This document shows positions 1-13,053 of a stretch of 64,000 nt of DNA, in pieces. Position numbers and translations under genes: made by a program. The stretch covers positions 770,551-834,550 of the forward strand of contig CM069444.1 of assembly GCA_035610835.1 (NCBI GenBank), in the 5' to 3' direction. The notes below the pieces were generated by a model, which saw only the letters and a program-made list of their open reading frames with translations, ran no database searches and had not been told where the DNA came from. Within the stretch, counting starts at the first letter, position 1; every line of letters starts with the position of its first letter. The stretch comes from Ophiura sarsii. Taxonomy: Eukaryota > Echinodermata > Ophiuroidea > Amphilepidida > Ophiuridae.

Positions 1-958
1 CATCTCCGAATTAACTGGACGCGGGTAGATATGGAAAGTTCATGTAATCTTGATCGGGGATATGAGAGAAAGGGTTATAAAAGGAGGTCATAAAGTATCT
101 ACACTATTTGCCATATTTAACATCCGCGGATACTTATATAAATTGACATTCCCCTTCTGATGAGTTTATCCACCCCCAAATACAAATGTTGCCCCCTGTT
201 TCTTAATCAACCCCAGCATGCATCATTTTTGACACGTGACCAGTGGTCTTGTTTCTCTGTTCAACAGTGAAAAAGTGTATTAACATTGGAAATCAAGAAG
301 TTCGCAGAAAAACCCTCCTTCAGGTGGCGCAAATAATAAATATAATGGTGCTCTTTTTATTAGGAACCTACAAACTAGTGCTGATGTGACAAGTTTCTAA
401 GTTTATCTTTTCCATCTACTGACAATTCTTTTAGGTTAAGTGTCTAGTTGAAGCCGACCTTAGTCAAGTTGACCACATGGTATTATTATCAAAAAGAGAT
501 AGCTAAATAGGTTGAAACCTTCTTCTCTAAAGATCAATATTTTGTTCTGTCACTTTAAGGCTCTTTGGTGGCTCTGAAAGGCTTTTGGATCGGGATATCA
601 CCTACATTATTTATGTAATATTTTAAAATATTGCCAGGGAAAACCATTTTATTACGGTTCGGGAGCAATATTTGTTTTGTTTTTGTGTACAATACACTTT
701 ACAGGTGGGTTCGTTTACTATAACATTGTTGAAGTCGTAGTGGGCTCTGAAAAAACTCGTTAGATAGCGTTAGAATTTTAAGTAAATGAGTGCCGGGTTT
801 TCCCATCTTTAACATACATGTATCGGGGTAGAGATTACTCGTGAATCCTTTAAAACATAAAAGCCAAATACATTATGGGAAGGTCCTGATTTCTGTCCAG
901 GCTGAAACCCGCTAGTGTTACTGCACATGGGAGATGGGCTGAGATTGAGGTGTGTAAT
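1..958. other. Left edge, nothing recognised
   Basis: AT-rich sequence without a supported exon or element. Confidence 0.5.
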
Positions 959-2646
959 GGGGCCCTCACATGTATCCGTGTGAGCTGAGCGGCCCCTTAC
1001 CGTGTGAAAAATGGGTGCGGACGGCGGCACACACGGTGGGCCGTTTCCCGTCCGTTGAACACGTTCAGGGAACTTTGCCGGCCACCGGAGTTTTGAACAT
1101 GCTCAAAACTCCTGGCGGGTGAGTAAAAGCGGCGGCGAACGAGGAGAGCCCGGAATGAAGACGGTAAAAGGACGGCGCACCCGTTCGCACCCGTTTCGCA
1201 CCCGTTTCGCACCCGTTTCGCGCCCATTCGCAGGGCGGTGATGGACAGTGGTGCACGTCGACCATCTTAGCGACGGACTGCGAATGGCCGCATGCAGACT
1301 AGTAACCGTTCGCGGAACAGACTCTCAGCAGGCATGTTGCAACTCTCTAAATGTAAAAGAGCTAAAACTCAGCTCTTTTTTTGGAGTGAAGTTCACTCAT
1401 AAAAGAGCGATTTTCACTCTAAAAAGAGTTAAAACTCACTCTGAAAAGAGTGGAAATCACTATGAAAAGAGTAAACTTCACTTCTTAGAAGAGCCGCCCC
1501 TCCTAAAGCTCTCGAAAGAGTGAGGTTTAGCTCTTTTACATTTAGAGAGTATTATAGATGTTGGTCGTACGAATTCCGGAATGCAAATGAAGCGGCGAGC
1601 TTGAGCGCTCAGCTTGAAAAGGGCGGTTTGATGATGTAATCAAGACGTTTCGGCCGGTACCCAGGCGTTTCGACGGGTTAGGAACCGGTATGGAGGTGGT
1701 ATGCACACGGTGAGGACACGGTGAGAACGGTAAGCTAGAACTGTATGAGGCCGGTGATCCCGGGACAAGGCCGGTGAGAACCCGGGACAGACCCGGTGTA
1801 GAACGGTATGGACCGAGGACCCGGTGTGGAGCTGTTATGCACCCGGTAAGAACGGTAAGCTAGAAATGTATGAGGACGGTGAGCCCGGTACCCGACCGGT
1901 GAGGACCCGGTATAGACCCCGTATATAACGTTATGGACCCGGTGGCCACAACAAAATATTAATGCGCCCGTTGACATTTTTTACTGATTGTTTGGACTCT
2001 GTTGTTTTTCTATTAGACGGTATTAGGTCGCCGCCTACCATTACCGCCCTGCGAACGGGCGCGAAACGGGTGTGCCGTCTTTATACCGTCCTCAAACCGG
2101 GCTCTCACCGTTTGCCGCCGCTTTTACTCACCCGGCAGGAAACGGCAGGAGTTTTGAGCATGCTCAAACTTCCTGCCGGGCGCGGATGGCCGGCAATGTC
2201 TCCGGCAACGTGTTCAACGGACGGGAAACGGCCCACCGTGTGACATCACCGTGTGCGGCCGTCTGCACCAATTTGTCACACGGTAATGGGCCGGCCAGCT
2301 CACACGGATACATGTGAGTACAAATGTATTTTACAGACATTCCCGGAATGTGAGCGAAGTGGCGAGCTTGAGCGCTCAGCTTATACAGGGCAGTTTGATG
2401 ACGTTATCAAGGCGGTTCGGTCGGTACCCAAGCATTTCGGCCGGTGATGACCTGGTGAGGAGGTGGTATGAGCCCGGTTCCAGGCCGATAAGGACCCGGT
2501 ATAGAACAGTATGAATCCGGTGACAAAAAAAAAAATCAATGCGGCCGTTGCCATGTTTTGCTGATTGTTCACCGTGTTGGACTCTGTTGTTTTTCTATAA
2601 GACGGTAAGGGGCCGCCCAGCTCACACGGATACATGTGAGGGCCCC
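959..2646. mobile_element. GC-rich fold-back (inverted-repeat) element
   Basis: The ends are inverted copies beginning GGGGCCCTCACATGTATCCG (959 on; complement ending near 2646). A longer inverted match of about 290 bp links 960-1250 with 2030-2320. Inside, CCGGT-rich sequence (1640-1950) alternates with direct duplications: 1571-1675 resembles 2340-2450, and 1981-2035 resembles 2561-2622. GC content is far above the surroundings. No protein is encoded; apparent ORFs follow the repeats. Confidence 0.7.
1342..1550. mobile_element. 209-bp MITE with perfect 25-bp terminal inverted repeats
   Basis: The left end ACTCTCTAAATGTAAAAGAG continues into GCTAAA, and the exact complement lies at 1526-1550. 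The interior is built from short AAAAGAGT and ACTCTTTT units in both orientations, so one strand can fold along its whole length. It sits inside the GC-rich fold-back element and is therefore younger. Terminal identity suggests recent activity. No obvious target duplication was found. Confidence 0.85.
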
Positions 2647-3059
2647 TTAAGGTTCACTTCAAATGCCTGCTTTGAATTGTATTGGCCTTTCGTATTCCCA
2701 TGTTATACGCTTTTACATTGTATGGATCGATTACCAAACATTTGTAAGTATATCTGTTGATGTGGATATATTCAGCTATCTGACTTTAATGATGATAAAG
2801 GGTGACCAGCAGTGGCATAGCCAGAGTCATTTGTCGGGGGGGGGGGGGGGGGGGGGTAAGGGTACCTTTACAAATAATTTAAGGTTGCAATTTCAGCCTC
2901 AAGTCACCTATACAGAATGATATTTTCAGGTTTAAACCCGATTTCAGGGTTTTGTTGCGTCCAAATTTCTGCTCTTTCTTTTAATATTGCGCAGTTTTTT
3001 GTTTTCAACTTCTTTCAATTATGTTCCTTTGCATGCCTACCTATATTAATGGTGAAATC
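2647..3059. other. Spacer with G homopolymer
   Basis: AT-rich spacer. A run of about 20 G lies at 2837-2856. Nothing else recognised. Confidence 0.6.
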
Positions 3060-4331
3060 AATTGCATGGTATGTGTTATGATATCATCTCATTTTAGCCA
3101 AACTTAAAAGTTAGTCACTCATTGTTTTCAAGATATAGAGCTTAATAAAATAATTATCAAAATATGCAAATTAGCTCATTAGTTTATTTATACTAATGGA
3201 CGTGTAATCGGTGGTTGAATCCTCCACAAAATATGCAAATTAGCTCATTAGTATAATCATACTAATATAAATGAGTGGTATCATAGACCAGTGATAAGAC
3301 AAGACTCGTTATTCTTGCATTGTAAAGTTTAAAACATTCATTTATTGTGCCAGATGGAATTAATTTAATTAGTTGTTGCATAAAGGAGTTAATGCCAATA
3401 ATTGCATATACCAAAAATATAAATTAGCTAATTATCATATTCACGCATTTGCAAGCAAGAGATAAACTTAAAACAGTGGTACAGGTTATCATTTCATCCC
3501 ATTCTAACCCACTGAAAAGTTTGTCACTAATTGTTTTCAAGATTGAGAGCTAAATTAAAGATTTGACAAACATATGCAAATTAGCTCATTAGTATAATTA
3601 TACTTATACAAATGAACGCTTGCATAAACCAGTGATATGACAAGAATTGGTTATCGTATGGTAAACTTTAAAACACTCATTTATTGTGCCAGTAAGAATT
3701 AATTTTAATAAGTTAATGCCAATAATTGCATTAACCAAAAATATTCAAATTAGCTAATTTATATTCACGCAATTGCAAGCAAGAGATAAACTTAGAACTG
3801 TGGTACAGGTTATCATTTCATCCCATTCTAACCCACTAAAAAGTGTGTCACTAATTGTTTTCAAGATTGAGAGCTAAATTAAAGATTTGACAAACATATG
3901 CAAATTAGCATAATTATACTTATACAAATGAGCGCTTGTATAGACCAGTGATAAGACAAGAATTGGTTATCCTATGGTAAACTTTAAAACACTCATTTAT
4001 TGTGCCAGTAAGAATTAATTTTAATTAGTTGCATAAAGGAGTTATAGCCAATGGTTAATTATCATATTTACGAGAGTAAGCTTAGAACAGTGGTGCAGCG
4101 TATCATGTCATCCCATTCTAACCAACTTAAAAGTGTGTCACTCATTGTTTTCACGATATAGAGCTAAATTAAAGATTTGACCAAAATATGCAAATTAGCT
4201 CATTAGTAGTCTTTAGCATAATCATAATAATACAAATGAGCGCTGATATAGAGACAGTGATAAACAATCAAGACTTGTTAAATTAACCTAGCATATAGTA
4301 ACTTTTAAGACATTCATTTATTGTGCCAAAT
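3060..4331. repeat. Tandem repeat, about four diverged copies of 290-400 bp
   Basis: The block containing ATATGCAAATTAGCTCATTA, GTGATAAGACAAGA and CACTCATTTATTGTGCCA recurs four times. The anchor GTGGTACAGGTTATCAT starts near 3475 and 3800, with relatives near 3065 and 4090. ATGCAAAT is an octamer (POU) motif, but here it is simply part of the repeat. It ends directly against the next inverted repeat. Confidence 0.8.
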
Positions 4332-6380
4332 TCTGTAACTTTTGTTTTATAACGGGATCAAACTTGTGTTTTTCATGAAAAATAGCTCAAATTATGTGTC
4401 AAATTAAAAACGGGAATTATTTTACGTCAAGTAACCAATTTTAAAAATTCATATATTAATGCAATCTATACATATTAGTCTTCAACATATAAAAAATCAC
4501 CGTTGGCTTTTTATTCCTACAAGTCGCTGTGTGACGTCAAAGTTACGCGTGTATATCACTCTACATGAAATGTTGGAAAATGAATGACGCATAGTGTATC
4601 AACCATCTCCGTCATATGAGGGATGAAATGTCGTGTTTACGACGTGCATCTAAATATATAATATATCCCATCTTGATAACAATCTTCAAATCCAAGATGC
4701 CTCCAAAATGGCCGCCATAATCACCAAAATACATAAAGAACGCGTGTATTAAATTCCATACACTAAATTATGCAGTTTCAATGCCTATGCTCGAAATGCC
4801 TGAAAGGAGACACACATTTGAGACATTCTTGAGGATTCTTTAGCTTCCATAATGGCCGCCGATATGTCAAATTGGACATTAAATGGCTGAAACAAAGCTT
4901 CTTTATTTGTCATACCTATCTTCTGTAAGACGAGGTTTTTAAAAAAAAAATCATATAATATCGTTATCACAGTATAATATTTAGGCAACATATAACTAAT
5001 CATGGGTATCTTGAAATAACTATGTTGACCACCAAATGCTGAATGTGGCCATGAAATGCTTGAAATGTCTTCGGTGACATGTTAATGACATACCGGTATA
5101 GTATCCATTGCTTTTAGTGTAAGCTGTCCATTGTCCATTGGAAAACACAATTTTGGTTTATGATATGAGTGAATTGGGAGAGATATTGTGATTTAAGCGT
5201 AGCAAGTGATTAATGACCACAGAATAGTCAAACGTTTCTGCTTGCCATTAAAACGGGCATTAAAATCAGGACCCAAGCGTGTGTCCGTGCGGACCCACCG
5301 TGTATAAACAAACAAACAAAACAAAATGGCCAATACATTGCTAGCAGTTACATAATGTGTGTATGGTAAGGATCATTGAAGGCACAGATTTACCATTTAA
5401 AATGTGACCAGCAACTGGTTGAATGTCTAAATAGTGAACGGTACCCCCAAAACGAATTTCTGCATAGGCCTACATTGCTATAAAGATACATTGGAAAATT
5501 AAATATGTCTAGCAAAAAAATTGAGAAATGAAAATTAAGTATATCAATCGGTGATTCCAATTCAGCCACATGTGTCTGTATGGTACCATGATTTTTTAGG
5601 ACTTACATACAACGACATGTAGGAATAAAAAGCTAATAATGATTATGTTTATTTTAAAGGTTAATATGTATAGACAGCATTGATTTGTAGATTATTAAAA
5701 TTGGTTAATTGACGTAAACTAATTCCTATTCTTAATTTGATACATAATAACGATATCGTATACGTTTTGTTAAACCCTAGTCTTAAAGAAGATAGTTATA
5801 ACAATAAAGAATCATTGTTCCATCCATTTAATGTCCATTTTGACATGATCGGCGGCCATCATGGAAGGTAAAGAATCCTCAAGAACGTCTTAAATTAGTG
5901 TCTCCTTTCAGGCATTTCGATCATAGGCATTGAAACTGCATAATTTAGTGTATGGAATTCAATATGAGCATTCTATATGTATTTTGGCAATTATGGCGGC
6001 CATTTTGGAGGCCATCCTGGATTTGAAGATTGTTATCAAGATGGGATATATCAAATATTTAGATGCACGTCGTAAACACAACATTTCATCCCTCATATGA
6101 CCGAGATGGTTGATATACTATGCGTCATTCATTTTCCAACAATTTATATAGAGTGATATACACACGTAACTTTGACGTCACACAGCGACTTGTAGGAATA
6201 AAAAGCCAACGGTGATTTTTTATATGTTGAAGATTAATACGTATAGATTGCATTAATATGTGAATTTTTAAAATTGGTTGCTTGACGTAAAATAATTCCC
6301 GTTTTTAATTTGACACATAATTTGAGCTATTTTTCATGAAAAACACAAGTTTGATCCCATTATAAAACAAAAGTTACAGA
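4332..6380. mobile_element. 2-kb inverted repeat (fold-back) element with about 560-bp arms
   Basis: The left arm (4332-about 4895) begins TCTGTAACTTTTGTTTTATA and its complement ends at 6380. Long matches include the GGCTTTTTATTCCTACAAGT, CATCTTGATAACAATCTTC and GGAGACAC segments, with scattered substitutions and short indels. A third partial copy of the outer arm motif (GTAGGAATAAAAAGC through GACGTAAAC) lies in the middle at about 5610-5740. No transposase ORF, so non-autonomous. Confidence 0.82.
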
Positions 6381-8189
6381 AGCTAAACTAAATGTAATGC
6401 GCATGTTATATACTCTATATGTATCTTAAGATGATACTGCAGTGTAAGTGTCTTGTGCAAAATCGTTTTGCAGTTGGAGGGTTTAAACTAAAACTACCCG
6501 TTTCTGAATATATGCTAAAATGGTCGAAATTGGCAAATTTAGGGTGATTTGATCTAGAAACACTGGGACTCGCGATGAAAGATTTATCACCATAATATGA
6601 GATGGTTCATCATAACTGATGTGTGGACCAAGTATGAAATGATTTCTCCAACCTTCATCCCCGAGATGCGGCTGGGTTTTAAAAATACACAGTCTTAAAG
6701 AATGATTATGTTGTATTTAAGATAATTAGAAACAAACCAAGTAGCAATAGTTTCTAATTAGATAGAGTTAATCAAATTAACTGTGAAAAAAGGGAAGAAT
6801 TGAAGTAACATGTTTTAATAAGGACCCCAATGGAAATAAGCCCTTTTTAGAGCTTTCTTGGGCTATCCTTGGCGTTATATGTTTTCTTGTATTAATATGT
6901 GGTGTTAATTGTTGTAAGTTTTTAAGATTTGTATATTTTATCTGATGTATTGTATCTCTGTGTCTTGATATGCCAAATAAAACTAAACTAAACTAAACTA
7001 AACTAATGTACCACGTAGAGTGTTTGTGTAATTGGGAGTAAAGCACCCAAACCATCATTTTGGGCTCACAAGCTTAACAATATGGGTATTCCGCTGGAGT
7101 GCAGATTAATGAAGGGAATCAGTGTTGCCATAATTTACACCCAGCATGTGTATTTTTGTGGTATGGGATGGGAGTGAGGTTAGGTCTGGTTTTTACATTA
7201 CCACGCCAGGCATTTCATTTTGATGAACTTCATGACCTCAGGTTTTAGGAAAAGTTCAAGAACAAGGCCATGATCAGAAACTAAATATTGGATACTCACG
7301 TGAGAAGGTTTTAATATTACCTTTTGACTTATACAGTTAACTGTATTGTAAATTGATGTTTTTCAATTTGCTTAAATAACATAATTAATACAAAAACATA
7401 TTGTGTTATGAATATGCCAATCAAATCCTAATTAAACAATCCAATCGTTTAATTAAAGTATAAGTTATTTATTGCGGAAAAGAATAACTAAATGAGTATC
7501 TGTATACAGTCAGTACGCAGGTATCGTTTTTAATGAGTGACCTCGCCGATTTCTAACCCACGCAAAGATCGATTTCAGGATGTCAACCTTGCGCTAAAAC
7601 ATTAAGGGAAGTTTGTTTTCCCTGAATTAATTGAGGTAGGGTTAGCTGGCAGCCATGATGGCGAAGTAGGTGGATTGTTCGTAATTTTCTCTATAATATG
7701 ATTCCAAATCTGACACAATTGGTCCACAAACAGTGATTTTATCGCTAATTTTAGAATTTAACAACTTTCGTGACTTTGCTTCTTGTATCTATTCACTTGA
7801 CCGGACTAAAATGCGTACGATATTTTAAGAGCAATTTCCGTACTAACGGAATCTTAAGCTTTAATTTCATATCAAAAACATTGATGCCCGACTTCTTTTT
7901 TGATAAGAAAAACCGAGTTTGATTTTCACCGATTTTCGGTCAGAAAACGAAACTTTACGATCCCCCGTTAGGCCTCGCCAACTTGATTTTTAGCCTCCCG
8001 TAACACGCCCGCGTTTCATTTTCATGCCCGCGTTTGAATTCATTATTGACATTTTGGAGAAAAAAATACCGTTTTTCCAATGAAAACGTCCGAATTCATG
8101 CATTTTGTGGGATGAAATTGTGAAATGTTTATTCATTTTGACCAGAATATCCTTTCTGTAAAAAAATAATATGACATTGTATAGCGCAG
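6381..8189. other. Intergenic, possible LINE 3' end
   Basis: No gene recognised. At 6979-7006 an (AACTA)n microsatellite follows CCAAATAAAACTAA, which looks like the 3' tail of an old LINE covering roughly 6800-7006. The rest is unremarkable AT-rich sequence. Confidence 0.4.
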
Positions 8190-8257
8190 AAGGATCGATT
8201 TCGAACCCCGGACCTCTCGCTCCCAGAGCGAGCTCTCTACCATCTGAGCTATCTAGC
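8190..8257 (-). repeat. tRNA-like sequence (tRNA-Pro-like SINE head or pseudogene)
   Basis: On the minus strand it starts GCTAGATAGCTCAGATGGTA (pol III A box), has a CTCGC/GCGAG anticodon stem around TCTGGGA, and a B box GGTTCGAAATC. The arm CTCGCTCTGGGAGCGAGAGG resembles tRNA-Pro. The acceptor ends do not pair, so it is a SINE head or tRNA pseudogene rather than a working tRNA. Confidence 0.7.
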
Positions 8258-10245
8258 AAATCTGGATATAATCGTGAGATTTAAACACTTGATCAACAAC
8301 CCGTCGACGCTACAAAATGAATTTAGATCGAGACAAGATTCGAGGAGCTATTTTATAAGCATTCACTTGACCGGACTAAATAATTTTATAAAATTGTAAG
8401 CATGTTTCTAGTTACAAAAGACTATGAATATTATGATACGATGGATAAAATTGATGCCTAATTCTTCAGAAGCGACTTTTTGACGGGGGAGATGACGAGC
8501 CCGTCATTTGAAACGACGTTTCTAAGTCGTAACCTTTTCACAAACCCCTAAAATTCGCGGCATTTGCTAATAACTTGCATTAATCATCTTCTGAAGCGAT
8601 TTTGTTGTAAAATGTAATTGATATTGTTATAATATGAAGGTAAGAGGACACAGTAAGTTATTTCAGCTATTTGGATGCCATTTAGTAATATACTAAGCTA
8701 TTTGGATGCTATTTTGTATTATATTATATGATTTAGTAATATACTGAGTCACTGAGTCCACGGCCACGGCACGGCCTCTTTGTTCCGTGTTGCCTTGGCT
8801 CTCGCAATTAGCCCAATGATTATGGCGAACCCTAGGCTACATCCCCCAGTCATCAATATTACCGTACGGACGCTAAAGCTGTACAAATATCGGAGCCTGC
8901 AAGATAGCGACATAAGAGGGCGGCTGAGAGTTACAGTCTAGGTGAACCCTTCAATATGATTAGCCCAATGATATGGCAACAACCCCTCGACCTTTGCCAT
9001 GCACTGTTAGTGCAATGCAGTGCTGTAGTGGTGTATGCCCGGGTGTATACAACTGCGTGTGTATGAATACATCGATGGTATGGACGGCCGGAGACATTTT
9101 GGAATATTTCTTGAGACATTTTGGACGTTGTTGTTTGATACTGGATCATCAGATTTCAATTCTCGTAGGAAATTATGTACTGGTATGTTATTTTTCAAGC
9201 CATATCGGTGTATAATTTCACCAAGAATATGTAATCTAAAACCATCATGGAATAATACAACGCTACGGCTTGAATGCCTTTGTTTGATTGACTGAGATGA
9301 ATACCTCATCAAATCTCCAAATAACTTGGTAAATATTTCAAAATAAATAAGAAAAATACTTGTTGTAAAACTTGAACATTGGCCAAGGTACCAAATAAAA
9401 GTGTACACCCTCCTCTATTTAGTTAAAAAATCTGTAGATTCTAACTCTTCTCAGATTATTGGCTAAACTATTTTAAAAATCATTATTCACCTCTAAAAAG
9501 TGTCAACAATTTGTTTAAATCGCGACTGTTTGCGATGCGTAGTATTCCCAATGACTATGTATCGCTAGAAAACCTGTCGACTTCAGCCCCTTAAAAATCC
9601 ACATTTATCAATAAATTTTATTTTCTGTCATCGATTGTTTTTATAATACACATCATTTGCGATAAATTCTGGAGTTTCATAATAATTTAGTCATGACTTC
9701 GACCAAAAAACGGCAATTTCACAACGTACTTTCAGGGTGGAAATGTTGGCGTATGGTATACATGCGTTGTGCAGAGATTTCCGCGTAGCTGACGGCCTGC
9801 AGATGGGTCAGTGTGTTGTATACGTACACTGCGTGCACTGATGCCCGGGACTGATAATGCTGAGCATGTTTAGCAAAGTCTAAAACCGCCGCAAATAAAA
9901 TGGATAAGCCTATTTTCATTTTCAAACTTTAAACAGAAGGTACCAGTCTTTCATAAAAAAAGTTTTACATAACCTATTTCTCAATGTGTCCTTATAATAT
10001 TTCTGAATGATTCGGTGTCCACCATACAACTTTAATTACCCCAATCCAACTTCTTCATCAATGTTAACCATACGTCTTAAAGGTTGTTGACCCTATTCTA
10101 GATTTAAGGGCATCATCAGTGTAATGAGAAATGGGACCTTTCATTTGATATCAAAAACACTTTTGAATCCCTTAGAGTTAAATTGTTAGGAAACATAGTA
10201 GCAACGCTGTTTGTTAATGTCTGTTCTTGAACTTTTACCATCCTA
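8258..10245. other. Intergenic, nothing firm
   Basis: No splice-bounded coding exon or clear element was found. A short direct repeat (AAGCTATTTGGATGC) lies at 8660-8710. Open frames at 9007-9408 overlap on both strands and look non-coding. Confidence 0.5.
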
Positions 10246-10518
10246 AACCCCGGTTTAGGATTTTTGACCGGGATCACAATTTTCGAGGAAAAAACACCAA
10301 CTAAATCTCCGGGAACCTGCCGGGATTCGATCCGGGGACCCTCCGTTCTCGAGCCCCACCTTCCTAACACTAAGCCACGGCCCTCAGCTACACATTCGTG
10401 CAGTATACTGCACTCATTATATAGGCTCGGTTGACTACGTCATCGAAAACCGACGGCGCATGCGTTTGGAGAGGGACTTTGGATTAGCATTTTTTAGCAC
10501 TCAGGGGGGTTAGGGTTA
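10246..10518 (-). mobile_element. tRNA-derived SINE, copy 1 of a tandem pair
   Basis: 273 bp bounded by AACCCCGGTTTAGG and GGTTAGGGTTA. On the minus strand it has an A box TGGCTTAGTGTTAGG and a B box GGATCGAATCC at about 10388-10318. The rest of the unit, including the TACGTCATCGAAAACCGACG stretch, is shared with copy 2. Confidence 0.78.
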
Positions 10519-10561
10519 ATAGAACACGAAAAAAAAAACTTTTTTTTTTTACCATAACCCT

Positions 10562-10834
10562 AACCCCGGTTTAGGATTTTTGACCGGGATCACAATTTTC
10601 GAGGAAAAAACACCAACTAAATCTCCGGGAACCTGCCGGGATTCGATCCGGGGACCCTCCGTTCTCGAGCCCCACCTTCCTAACACTAAGCCACGGCCCT
10701 CAGCTACACATTCGTGCAGTATACTGCACTCATTATATAGGCTCGGTTGGCTACGTCATCGAAAACCGACGGCGCATGCGTTTGGAGAGGGACTTTGGAT
10801 TAGCATTTTTTAGCACTCAGGGGGGTTAGGGTTA
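10562..10834 (-). mobile_element. tRNA-derived SINE, copy 2 of a tandem pair
   Basis: Same 273-bp length as copy 1 and nearly identical (for example GGTTGGCTACG against GGTTGACTACG). Separated from copy 1 by 43 bp of A- and T-runs. Such a close head-to-tail pair suggests tandem duplication or insertion next to an existing copy. Confidence 0.8.
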
Positions 10835-12690
10835 TGATATACTATGAGTTACTATCAGGCTAAAAAAAGCACAACATATAACAAAGTTAATTACTTACTC
10901 TTCAAATAACAGGAAAACTAAATTGAATTAAAAAACAAAACATCCCGAGGGTTTTTTTGACAAAAGGTCCCTAACAATTGGACGAAATGTCAGTGATTCA
11001 AAAAGACCAGCCACAAAAAAGAGTTGATATTAATAATAGCACGACTATGGTGTAAGCTACTATGACATAACCTTGATATATCCTATATCACGGTAAAAAA
11101 TCAACATGAAATTGTGTCCCATAGGGTAAGTCAATCTTTCTTTTTCCTTCTTTCTCTCTTGGTTTCAGGCTCTTCCAAAGCAATATGAGATGTATCATTT
11201 CAACTGGCAATAACCCACAGTATCAATGGAGTTTTCAACATCCATAGGTCGTCCCTGCACATCATATCTTACATAATACAACGCTTACTAGGGGACAATG
11301 AAGGCATGATTGAAAATCGATAGATTGTCACTCTTGCTCAAGACCGTCGTGCACTCCATTTGACCCATTCATTCCATTCAAGGCAATTTATCTTTTTCTT
11401 TCTTTCTCTCTTTCTCTGAGGCTGTTTCCAATCACTGGGGATGTATCATTTCAATGGCAATTACCCACAGTATCAATGAAGTTGTCAACATCCACAAAGG
11501 CTTTACAAGATACAGATAATTATGACAGATGTAGGTACTAAAGTATCATAACAATAATGTTAGGCATGCCCGCTTATTAACCATTATTTGTAGGGACCGG
11601 TGTGATTTTCTTTTAATGTTCACTTTATGGTGTGTTTTTTAAGCTGTCAGAAAAATGTTGATGTCTATTTTGTTTGGCAAATGGCAAGTAGGTCATCATT
11701 AAATGACTATCCTACCCCCAAGGGTCAACATTTAGAAATATTAGTTCGTTTTTCTTGTAGGATAGGCTATGCCTGATACAGGGATCAAAAGGTCATATGT
11801 CACTGGTCTATATAGGGCATAACAAACCATGATAGTACATAACCCCTATATCTGTGTAACTGACATTTTTGGCATCATTGAACGAGACTTACAAGTTTGA
11901 GGTATTTGTTTGTAGAAGTCCAGTGTCAGTGCTTCAAGATTTGTTCAACGCAAGTTTTTCTAAAATTGAGATCTTTAGAAGGATAGCTGATCTTTTAGCG
12001 TTCATTTATTTGAGAAAAAAAGGTCTTACCGAACCGAAAGAGGTTGAATAGGTCTTTTTTGAAGATTTGGCGGAGAAGGCTGAAAAGCCAGCATGTCTTC
12101 AAGACAGCATACACCTTCTCACTTCCCAATTGTATTGCCCCAGCAACTACTAAGTGGTTTTATAGGCTCGTTGATGTTGGTGTGCATTAGGTAGATTTAG
12201 ATGATCACAATAAACCTTTTCTTTCAAATAATCCCAAAGAAATGAGTCAGCTGGATTGACGTGACATAAAGGGTTAAAAAAGTAAGCCCCCCTAAAATGT
12301 GATCATATTTGTTGGTATAACTCTACACACAATTAGACGTTTGGAGAAATTGAAACACTTATGACAAGCAAAAAACACTTTGCTACCCATAGAAAGTTTC
12401 TCCATTTCAATAAAATTATTACTTTTCACAAAAATAATGTTTTCAAAAAGTGGCACTTTTCAAGATTCTATACGAGCTTGTTTGCATCAATCCACACGCA
12501 AATTGATTGAAACATTTACGAAAAGGGAAACCCTTGGCTACTCAGACAAAGTTTCCCTTTTGAATACCATGCTTACCTTTCCAAAAACAGTCACATTTCC
12601 CAAAAATGATGTTTTCCGAAAAGTGACACTTTTCAACGTGCCAACGATACAGGGAAGTTATTCGTGTGAATGGTGGACATTTTATCTTTA
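10835..12690. repeat. Dispersed repeat family, related to 31.4-32.3 kb and 54.3 kb
   Basis: 11130-11250 and 11385-11500 are tandem relatives (ACCCACAGTATCAATG). 11440-12260 matches 31380-32290, including CTTACAAGTTTGAGGTATTT and TAAACCTTTTCTTTCAAATA. 12500-12690 matches 54265-54440 (CCATTCACA/CGTGAATGGTGGACA end). The short open frame at 11869-12051 is a piece of this repeat and is broken in the other copy, so it is not a gene. Confidence 0.7.
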
Positions 12691-12973
12691 ATTTTATATA
12701 AGGACCAGCAAATACTTTTTTTTTAATTGAACTGAAATTATTTCAAATATCATATTTCAGAGGGGAAAAAGCATTTGTACAGTATAAATTAGATCTATTA
12801 TATTTAATTTTTTTGTAATGATTATTAATTATTAATATGAATATTCATGATTAATTTGGGATTCTCTTGGATCATCTCGGTTCAACCAGGACCATTTCAT
12901 TTCAATCTGGTTCATTCATATTGCTAATTAATATAATATTGCTAATTAATTAATTATTTAATTATTCTAATCA

Positions 12974-13043
12974 TTAATATCTCTTTACCCGATTTTAGAC
13001 TATATTCAATACTTTAACCCCAATGACCGCCCATACAACGTCG
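12974..13043. repeat. 70-bp repeat flanking a hAT-like insertion, left copy
   Basis: TTAATATCTCTTTA, CCGATTTTAGACTATATTC and CCGCCCATACAACGTCG recur in order at 13661-13732. The two copies bracket the 13054-13620 element. Confidence 0.7.
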
Positions 13044-13053
13044 TTCATATATT

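Noticed and set aside
8190..8257. Functional tRNA-Pro gene
   Set aside because: The acceptor stem does not pair and the sequence runs into SINE-like DNA.
9007..9408. 133-codon minus-strand frame
   Set aside because: Overlaps a similar-length frame on the other strand and shows no coding character.
10505..10840. TTAGGG-like words suggesting telomeric DNA
   Set aside because: Only single GGTTAGGGTT words at SINE ends; no tandem TTAGGG array.
11869..12051. 60-codon open frame
   Set aside because: Part of a dispersed repeat; the matching copy at 31930-32120 is broken by stops.
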